Positions 1 to 5,027 of a DNA stretch of 5,735 nucleotides are shown here, piece after piece (within the stretch, counting starts at the first letter, position 1; each line of letters opens with the position of its first letter). The translations under genes were made by a program, and so were the position numbers. Source of the stretch: Deltaproteobacteria bacterium (GTDB lineage: Bacteria; Desulfobacterota; DSM-4660; Desulfatiglandales; Desulfatiglandaceae); contig JABGPV010000307.1 in assembly GCA_018644785.1 (NCBI GenBank), forward strand, positions 1-5,735. Reading direction: 5' to 3'. The notes under the pieces are model-generated. The model was not told where the DNA came from, ran no database searches, and saw only the letters and a list, made by a program, of their open reading frames with translations.

Positions 1-1054
1 CCAGCCGGCAGAAAGAAAGCCCCGCATCCCGCTTGAAGCTGTCTGTAACGGGCCTTGCCTGAGTCATGAAAAGCTCACCCGAATCACCATCCACGGCCCA
101 TTCCATATCCATGGGCCGCCCATAGTAATCCTCAATCAACACCGCCCATCGGCCCAGTTTCAGAATTTCATCATCGCCCAGTACCAGGGTGTAGCGTTCT
201 TCATGGGTTGTGGGCTTCGCTTCAATCCCACCGCCCGCTTTGAAAGCATATTTTTTCTGTTTAACACCGAAATGTTTTTCCACAATGGGGTTGCCGCCCT
301 GCCCCCCGAGAAAAAGTTTGTAGAGACGGTATTCATCGGGAATGGTCTCACCGGCCACATCGCTTTCCCCCAGCCCCCAGGAGGCGGTCATCATGACCAT
401 ATCGGGAAATCCCGTTTCTTTGTCGATACTGAACATAACCCCCGCTTTTTCCGAACGGACCATGCGCTGAACGGCCACACACAGGGAAGAACCAATGTTG
501 TCCATGCCCATTCTTTCCCGGTATCGAATGGCCCTGTCGGTAAAAAGGGAGGCCAGACATCTGCGGCAAGCCAAAAGCAGATCTGTTTCACCCTGAATAT
601 TTAAATAGGTATCCAGCATCCCCGCAAAGCTGGCGCCCGGCTGGTCTTCAGACGTCGCACTGCTCCGGACCGCCACAGCCAGGGAATCCTCTTCATACTG
701 AGCACAAAGATGCCGGTACGCGCTTCTGATGGCAGTAGCCACTTTTTCCGGAAAACCGCTTTTGAAAATCAAATCCCGAACACCTTTTCCCGCCTGCCTC
801 AGTTTCAGCTGTCTTCCCCGGTATTGCCGCAGAATTGAACCAATCCTTTCTTCCAGATTGTTTTCTTTAATAAAACAATGGTAAGCATCAACTGTTGTTG
901 AAAATCCATCCGGCACACGCACCCCTGCACTGGAGAGACCCCTCAGCATTTCACCTAAGGATGCGCTCTTTCCCCCCACTTGACCGATGTCGTCATAACC
1001 CACATCCTTCAAGCGTTTAACAAATGGATTTGGCTCAAAGCTATTTTTACTCAT
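1..1054 (-). CDS. ppsA: Phosphoenolpyruvate synthase (pyruvate, water dikinase), N-terminal part, runs off left edge
   Basis: The frame is open for 351 codons from an ATG at 1054 to the window edge, so the C-terminal part is missing. The visible part matches the ATP-binding PPDK_N domain of PEP synthase. Near the start is VGGKSASLGEM (residues 26-36), with the nucleotide-binding Lys29. AVRSSATSEDQPGASFAGM (128-146) follows, then VQRMVRSEKAGVMFSID (195-211), WGLGE (226-230), YYGRPMDMEWA (310-320) and the closing QARPVT (332-337). These line up closely with my memory of E. coli PpsA (about 792 aa), whose phosphohistidine and PEP-binding domains would lie to the left. The enzyme converts ATP, pyruvate and water to AMP, PEP and Pi in the cytoplasm, the entry step of gluconeogenesis. 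The ATG is chosen because it sits at the family's usual N-terminus; the Shine-Dalgarno is weak (TGAGA, about 1059-1063). It is divergent from the ppdK unit. A stand-alone PPDK_N protein cannot be excluded because the later domains are not visible. Confidence 0.9.
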   Translation of the reverse strand, partial: MSKNSFEPNPFVKRLKDVGYDDIGQVGGKSASLGEMLRGLSSAGVRVPDGFSTTVDAYHCFIKENNLEERIGSILRQYRGRQLKLRQAGKGVRDLIFKSGFPEKVATAIRSAYRHLCAQYEEDSLAVAVRSSATSEDQPGASFAGMLDTYLNIQGETDLLLACRRCLASLFTDRAIRYRERMGMDNIGSSLCVAVQRMVRSEKAGVMFSIDKETGFPDMVMMTASWGLGESDVAGETIPDEYRLYKLFLGGQGGNPIVEKHFGVKQKKYAFKAGGGIEAKPTTHEERYTLVLGDDEILKLGRWAVLIEDYYGRPMDMEWAVDGDSGELFMTQARPVTDSFKRDAGLSFCRL

Positions 1055-1106
1055 TGTATCTCAATTTTACAACGTTTATCTTAAATTTAATCTATTTTCA
1101 GGCTGG

Positions 1107-1135
1107 AGTATAGGGTCATCGCAAATACCGGTCAA
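1107..1135 (-). promoter_or_regulatory. Sigma70-type promoter for ppsA
   Basis: On the minus strand, a -35 box TTGACC (1135-1130) is followed by a 17-bp spacer and a -10 box TATACT (1112-1107). That is 5 of 6 matches to each consensus box with ideal spacing. Transcription would start near 1100, giving a leader of about 45 nt before the ppsA ATG at 1054. No start-site data exist, so this is a sequence prediction. Confidence 0.6.
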
Positions 1136-1160
1136 GAAAGAAAGGGGAAATGCCTGATCG

Positions 1161-1189
1161 TTGATCGAATTCCATTGAGCAAATATACT
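1161..1189 (+). promoter_or_regulatory. Sigma70-type promoter for the zinc-ribbon/ppdK unit
   Basis: On the plus strand, a -35 box TTGATC (1161-1166) is followed by a 17-bp spacer and a -10 box TATACT (1184-1189). It mirrors the ppsA promoter, and the two -35 boxes are only 25 bp apart. Transcription would begin near 1196, giving a leader of about 75 nt before the first ATG at 1272. A closer -10-like TAAAAT at 1257-1262 lacks a good -35 and is a weaker alternative. Confidence 0.5.
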
Positions 1190-1217
1190 TTTTCTGATAT
1201 GGGTATCCTCAGAAAAA
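1189..1217. repeat. Perfect 9-bp inverted repeat at the predicted start site, possible operator
   Basis: TTTTTCTGA (1189-1197) and TCAGAAAAA (1209-1217) are perfect reverse complements separated by 11 bp. A nested dyad GATA/TATC (1196-1199 and 1204-1207) lies around the centre. The left arm touches the last base of the predicted -10 box and spans the predicted start, so a full RNA hairpin would not be transcribed from that promoter. A protein-binding operator is the better reading. The regulator is unknown, and AT-rich arms of this length can arise by chance. Confidence 0.35.
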
Positions 1218-1271
1218 TCGCGATGTCGCTTTTAATGTATTTTCCTTTTCCATAAATAAAATTAGCCTATT

Positions 1272-1613
1272 ATGCCCATCTTTGAATATGAGTGTCAAAA
1301 TTGCACGCGTCAGTTCCAGCGCCTCATCATGAAAGCGGAAGAGGTTGCAACACTGGTCTGTCCCGATTGCGGAAAGACTGAGCTCAGAAGGCTTGTGTCC
1401 AGGGTGGCCTACCACCAGTCGGAAATGGATCGGATTGACAGCTATGATCCTTCAACCAGGCAAAGCGATACTTTCATGAAAGACACCCGTAACATCGGGC
1501 TGCATGCCAAAAAACGCGCCCGGCAGATGGGCGTCGACCTGGGCAGCAGTTTTGACGCCAAAGTGGAAAAGCTGAGGACTGATCCGGGCTCTGTGGTTGA
1601 TAGCAGCGGATAG
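1272..1613 (+). CDS. FmdB-family zinc-ribbon protein
   Basis: This is a 113-residue protein opening with MPIFEYECQNC, the standard start of the FmdB/CxxC zinc-ribbon family. Two CxxC pairs, Cys8/Cys11 and Cys30/Cys33, are spaced to bind one zinc ion. After about residue 40 the chain is polar and probably helical or disordered, with a basic patch KKRARQ around residue 80 and no recognisable domain. Family members are small cytoplasmic proteins called putative regulators after a formamidase-operon gene, but their biochemical role is mostly unproven. The start is fixed by the family N-terminus although no clear Shine-Dalgarno precedes it; the bases just upstream are AT-rich. It is the first gene of the unit, 12 bp from the next. 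A DNA-binding or protein-partner role in control of the downstream dikinase is possible but unsupported beyond position. Confidence 0.88.
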   Translation: MPIFEYECQNCTRQFQRLIMKAEEVATLVCPDCGKTELRRLVSRVAYHQSEMDRIDSYDPSTRQSDTFMKDTRNIGLHAKKRARQMGVDLGSSFDAKVEKLRTDPGSVVDSSG

Positions 1614-1618
1614 GGGAG
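1613..1618 (+). promoter_or_regulatory. Ribosome binding site overlapping the upstream stop codon
   Basis: GGGGAG begins on the last base of the TAG stop of the zinc-ribbon gene and lies 7 bp before the ATG at 1626. It supports that start and suggests coupled translation of the two genes. Confidence 0.7.
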
Positions 1619-1625
1619 TTCCAAA

Positions 1626-1949
1626 ATGGCCAGAGAAGGCGATGTGGTTTTGATTTATCACGAAGACAACCCCACTGTTTTTGCCCGTGTGGAAGATATC
1701 AGACCGGATATGAAGAAAGACTGGTATCACATCACCCTGTTGCTGCTCACCATCCCCACGCAGACCGTTACATGGATTCTCAAAGATATCTACATTGATG
1801 GTGATGAGTTTACCATGGGCGGAAAACCCATGAGATTGGAGGCCGTCAAAAAGGTTGTGCTGGAAGAAGTAAAGAAGCAACCCGTTGAAGATGATGGGCG
1901 AAAGACCCCTCAAAAACCGGGGATCATCGTTCCATTTAAGAAACGTTAA
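1626..1949 (+). CDS. Conserved-looking hypothetical protein, 107 aa, unknown function
   Basis: I do not recognise a named family. The first 75 residues look like a compact beta-rich domain. An opening strand GDVVLIY (5-11) is followed by FARVEDI (19-25), a strongly hydrophobic strand YHITLLLLTIP (34-44), then VTWILKDIYIDGDEF (48-62) and TMGGKPMRLE (63-72). The tail from about 73 is charged and probably flexible (EEVKKQ, KKR end). There is no signal peptide, and the LLLL stretch is too short and flanked by polar residues, so it is probably soluble and cytoplasmic. I have a vague recollection of similar proteins in Desulfobacterales, which I cannot verify here. It has a good ribosome site, sits 12 bp after the zinc-ribbon gene and is followed 21 bp later by a membrane protein gene. 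Co-transcription with ppdK suggests, but does not show, a metabolic or regulatory accessory role. Confidence 0.8.
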   Translation: MAREGDVVLIYHEDNPTVFARVEDIRPDMKKDWYHITLLLLTIPTQTVTWILKDIYIDGDEFTMGGKPMRLEAVKKVVLEEVKKQPVEDDGRKTPQKPGIIVPFKKR

Positions 1950-1970
1950 AATGAGGCCCTTGATAAGTCT

Positions 1971-2141
1971 ATGAACAAATTTTATATATTCCTTTTTCGC
2001 GCGGTTCTCGCAGCCGTTTTCGCCATTATTGTTTCCCGGCTTTTCTTTCAGGATACGTCTTTCATCAAGGTCGCCGGTCTGGGGGCTGCGCTGCTGGGTT
2101 TCAGCTATCTATTTGAACATATTAGGAAAAAAGATAAATAA
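1971..2141 (+). CDS. Small two-helix membrane protein, 56 aa, unknown function
   Basis: This short open frame starts at ATG 1971 and ends at TAA 2139-2141. It encodes 56 residues beginning MNKFYIFLFRAVLAAV. Two hydrophobic stretches, about residues 4-26 and 31-48, are joined by a short polar turn QDTS. The chain ends HIRKKDK, so by the positive-inside rule both termini should face the cytoplasm as a helical hairpin. The region from 1950 to 2152 would otherwise be an empty gap inside a tight operon, and the ppdK ribosome site begins on the last base of its stop. These facts support a real gene. Its own Shine-Dalgarno is poor (GAGG at 1953-1956, about 14 bp upstream), and it is in the same frame as the preceding gene with only that gene's TAA and 21 bp between. 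No family is recognised. It may be a membrane anchor or partner for a neighbour, which is speculation. Confidence 0.7.
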   Translation: MNKFYIFLFRAVLAAVFAIIVSRLFFQDTSFIKVAGLGAALLGFSYLFEHIRKKDK

Positions 2142-2146
2142 GGAGG
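2141..2146 (+). promoter_or_regulatory. Strong Shine-Dalgarno of ppdK
   Basis: AGGAGG, within TAAGGAGGA, lies 6 bp before the ATG at 2153 and starts on the last base of the preceding TAA. It is the best ribosome site in the window and fixes the ppdK start. It implies that ppdK is the most heavily translated gene of the unit and may be translationally coupled to the small membrane protein. Confidence 0.85.
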
Positions 2147-2152
2147 ATCATT

Positions 2153-4948
2153 ATGAAAAACAGACAATTTGTGTACGATTTTAGGAAAGGGGATGGAAAA
2201 AACAAAACGCTCTTGGGCGGGAAAGGGGCTAATCTTTGCGAGATGACCCAGATCGGGCTTCCCGTACCGCCGGGCTTTGTCATCACCACCGAAGCGTGCC
2301 TGGACCATCTGGAACAGAAAAAATCCGGTCTTAACCCGGAATTGTCTAACCAGATACGGACTGCCATGGAGGCGCTTGAAAAAGAGACGGGTAAAAAATT
2401 CGGTGACCCGGCCAACCCCCTTCTGGTATCGGTTCGATCCGGGGCCGCCATGAGCATGCCGGGCATGATGGATACCATCCTGAACCTGGGGCTCAATGAG
2501 GCATCGGTTAAAGGGTTGATCAAGAATTCAAAAAATGAGCGCTTTGTATACGATCTGTACCGAAGGCTGATCCAGCTTTTCGGAAACATTGCCCTGGACA
2601 TGAAGGATGAAGATTTTAGCATTATTTTCGATAATATAAAGAAAGAAAATAAAGTAGAAGAAGATGTTGATCTGGATGCGGCAGCCCTTAAAAAAACCTG
2701 CAAGGGGTTCCTGGATGTGGTGAAAAAAAAGACAGGCAAGCCCTTTCCCCAGGATCCTTACGTTCAATTGAACATGGCTGTTGAAGCGGTATTTGGTTCA
2801 TGGATGGGAAAACGGGCCATTGATTACCGGCGAGAGTTCAAAATCACCAAGGAGATGGCCAACGGAACGGCGGTGAACATCTGCACCATGGTTTTCGGCA
2901 ATATGGGAAATGACAGCGCCACCGGCGTGGCCTTTACCCGGGATCCGGCCAACGGAGAGAACCGCTTCTTCGGGGAATACATGATCAACGCCCAGGGGGA
3001 AGATGTGGTTGCCGGCATTCGCACCCCTCTACCCATCCGGAAGTTACGCGGGGAGATGCCGGACGTTTATCCGGAACTCATGCAATTACGGCACACCCTT
3101 GAAAATCACTACCGTGAAGTTCAGGACCTCGAGTTTACCATAGAAAACAAAAAGCTGTATTGCCTGCAAACCCGAAGCGCCAAAATGAACGCCGCTGCCC
3201 TCATTAAAACTTCCATCGACATGGTGAATGAGGGGCTTATTTCCGAAGAAGAAGCCCTGTTGCGCATCCAGCCCGATATGCTGGAACAACTGCTTCATCC
3301 CCGCCTTGATCCCGAAGCCAAGGCGGATGTTCTGGCCCGGGGCCTGCCGGCATCCCCCGGGGCCGCATCGGGTAAAATGGTTTTTAATGCGGACCGGGCC
3401 GAGAGTAAATCGAAACTGGGCGAAAAAGTGATCCTGGTGAGACAAGAAACAAAGCCGGAAGATATTCACGGATTTTTCGCCGCTCAAGGAATCCTGACCA
3501 GCCGGGGCGGCAAAACGTCCCACGCCGCCGTGGTGGCCCGAAGCATGGGGAAACCCTGCGTATCGGGTTGCGAAGCCATTGCCATTGACGACGCTGCCCG
3601 GGAAGCCGTGATTGGCGGAATAACCCTCAGGGAGGGGGAAATAATCACCATCGATGGCACCACCGGGAATGTTTACGGCGGTAGCGTTCCCACCATTGAA
3701 CCGGAATTTGTGGAAGACCTGCTGGTATTGCTGGAGTGGGCAGACGAAATCAGCGAACTTAAAGTCATGGCCAACGCGGACACTCCCGATGGCGTTGCCA
3801 AGGCCAGAAAATACGGCGCCATGGGGATCGGGCTCTGTCGAACGGAACGGATGTTTAATCAGCAGGAAAGACTGCCCGTGGTCCAGGAAATGATCCTGGC
3901 GGAGAACACTGCGGATCGTCAGGCCGCCCTTGACAAACTCCTCCCATTCCAGAGAAACGATTTCAAGGAAATCTTTCGTCTGATGGATGGATACCCGGTG
4001 ACCATCCGCCTTCTGGATCCCCCCATTCACGAATTTCTGCCTTCCGCAGACGAAGTCATCAGCGAGATTAACAAGCTCGGTGAGTTAAAGCAGACCATTG
4101 AAGGCATGTCGGATCTACCTGAAACGCTACAGCTAATCGATCCTGAACTCCACGGCCGTTATGCGGCCAGTCTTGAAGCCATGCTGCAGGGCCTGCAGGA
4201 ACTCAAGGCCAAGCACCTGGAAGGTTCCATGATTGAAGACAAGAAACGCATGCTCAGGAAGGTCAGGGACCTGACCGAGATTAATCCCATGCTGGGGCAC
4301 CGGGGGGTCAGACTGGGCATCACCTACCCCGAGATTTACGCCATGCAGATCAGGGCTGTACTCGAAGCCGCTGCCGAACACATTCGCGAAGGCGGCCGGG
4401 TGGCCCCGGAAATCATGATACCCCAGGTATGCACCCTGAAGGAACTCAAATGGGTTCACGGCTATGTGACTGATATAAAGAAGGATATAGAGAAAAAATT
4501 TGAGATCTCCATCCCCCTTGAATTCGGCACCATGATAGAAGTCGTCCGGGCCTGCATGCGCGCGGGCAGGATCGCGGAGCTGGCGGAATTCATGTCTTTC
4601 GGCACCAACGACCTGACCCAAGCCACCTTCTCTTTTTCAAGGGAGGATGCCGAAAACAAATTCCTGCCCCTCTACGAGGAACTGGGCATTCTTCAGAACA
4701 ACCCGTTTGAAGTCCTGGACATTAAAGGCGTCGGCCGGCTCATGAAGATGACGATCAAGTGGGCCCGAAAAACCCGGCCCGGAATGACCGTGGGCATCTG
4801 CGGCGAGCAGGGCGGACATCCCGAATCCATCCGGTTCTGCCACCACATCAAAATGACCTATGTTTCCTGCTCACCCCCGAGGGTTCCCATCGCCAGACTG
4901 GCGGCGGCACACGCCAAGATCAAGGAGAAGGAATTCGTGTTTGATTAA
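2153..4948 (+). CDS. ppdK: Pyruvate, phosphate dikinase
   Basis: This full-length 931-residue enzyme interconverts ATP + pyruvate + Pi and AMP + PEP + PPi in the cytoplasm. The N-terminal ATP-binding domain (about 1-345) shows LGGKGANLCEM with Lys24, VSVRSGAAMSMPGMMDTI (92-109) with Arg95, GVAFTRDPANGE (258-269) and LQTRSAK (338-344). The swivelling phosphohistidine domain (about 390-510) carries LTSRGGKTSHAAVVAR (448-463), with catalytic His457. Thr455, two residues before it, is the position that PPDK regulatory proteins phosphorylate in other organisms. The C-terminal PEP/pyruvate barrel has GLCRTERMF (Arg563), IRLLDPPIHEFLP (Arg619), GHRGVRLG, FGTMIE (Glu796), SFGTNDLTQ (Asn819) and GICGEQGG with acid/base Cys883. 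All expected catalytic residues are present. The protein is longer than the roughly 874-residue clostridial enzyme as I recall it, mainly through extra helical sequence between HEFLP and NPMLGHRG. It is last in a four-gene unit, 11 bp after the small membrane protein, and ends at a strong terminator. Confidence 0.97.
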   Translation: MKNRQFVYDFRKGDGKNKTLLGGKGANLCEMTQIGLPVPPGFVITTEACLDHLEQKKSGLNPELSNQIRTAMEALEKETGKKFGDPANPLLVSVRSGAAMSMPGMMDTILNLGLNEASVKGLIKNSKNERFVYDLYRRLIQLFGNIALDMKDEDFSIIFDNIKKENKVEEDVDLDAAALKKTCKGFLDVVKKKTGKPFPQDPYVQLNMAVEAVFGSWMGKRAIDYRREFKITKEMANGTAVNICTMVFGNMGNDSATGVAFTRDPANGENRFFGEYMINAQGEDVVAGIRTPLPIRKLRGEMPDVYPELMQLRHTLENHYREVQDLEFTIENKKLYCLQTRSAKMNAAALIKTSIDMVNEGLISEEEALLRIQPDMLEQLLHPRLDPEAKADVLARGLPASPGAASGKMVFNADRAESKSKLGEKVILVRQETKPEDIHGFFAAQGILTSRGGKTSHAAVVARSMGKPCVSGCEAIAIDDAAREAVIGGITLREGEIITIDGTTGNVYGGSVPTIEPEFVEDLLVLLEWADEISELKVMANADTPDGVAKARKYGAMGIGLCRTERMFNQQERLPVVQEMILAENTADRQAALDKLLPFQRNDFKEIFRLMDGYPVTIRLLDPPIHEFLPSADEVISEINKLGELKQTIEGMSDLPETLQLIDPELHGRYAASLEAMLQGLQELKAKHLEGSMIEDKKRMLRKVRDLTEINPMLGHRGVRLGITYPEIYAMQIRAVLEAAAEHIREGGRVAPEIMIPQVCTLKELKWVHGYVTDIKKDIEKKFEISIPLEFGTMIEVVRACMRAGRIAELAEFMSFGTNDLTQATFSFSREDAENKFLPLYEELGILQNNPFEVLDIKGVGRLMKMTIKWARKTRPGMTVGICGEQGGHPESIRFCHHIKMTYVSCSPPRVPIARLAAAHAKIKEKEFVFD

Positions 4949-4966
4949 AAAGCAAGCCCATTAAAC

Positions 4967-5017
4967 AAAAAAAGCGCCGGTTCTCTTCGAATCAATCGGG
5001 AACCGGCGCTTTTTTTT
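4967..5017. terminator. Bidirectional intrinsic terminator between convergent genes
   Basis: AGCGCCGGTTC (4973-4983) pairs perfectly with GAACCGGCGCT (5000-5010), an 11-bp GC-rich stem around a 16-nt loop. A run of seven A precedes and overlaps the stem (4967-4973), and eight T follow (5010-5017). Plus-strand RNA from ppdK therefore ends in a U-tract. Minus-strand RNA from the acyl-CoA synthetase also forms the hairpin and ends in seven U. It lies 18 bp after the ppdK stop and 10 bp after the stop of the convergent gene. Confidence 0.93.
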
Positions 5018-5027
5018 CGAGACGTCC

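Noticed and set aside
203..604. 133-codon plus-strand frame at the left end
   Set aside because: It is antisense to the PEP synthase frame, which carries the family motifs through the same bases; it has no domain and no good ribosome site.
1213..1233. Small hairpin GCGA-TG-TCGC followed by TTTT, considered as an attenuator
   Set aside because: The stem is only 4 bp with two unpaired bases before the A/T flanks, too weak for termination. No leader peptide or antiterminator partner is convincing from the predicted start.
1452..1913. 153-codon minus-strand frame
   Set aside because: It runs antisense across both the zinc-ribbon gene and the 107-residue gene, both better supported by motifs, spacing and a ribosome site.
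1951..1974. ATG at 1951 as a start for the small membrane protein
   Set aside because: It is in another frame and reaches a TGA after seven codons; the membrane protein must start at 1971 or later because the preceding in-frame codons run back to the upstream gene's TAA.
3086..4030. 314-codon open frame on the minus strand
   Set aside because: It lies wholly antisense inside ppdK, whose catalytic motifs in this interval are intact. The translation shows no recognisable domain, and long antisense frames are common over codon-biased genes.
4133..4621. 162-codon minus-strand frame
   Set aside because: It is antisense to the PPDK PEP-binding domain and has no recognisable features.
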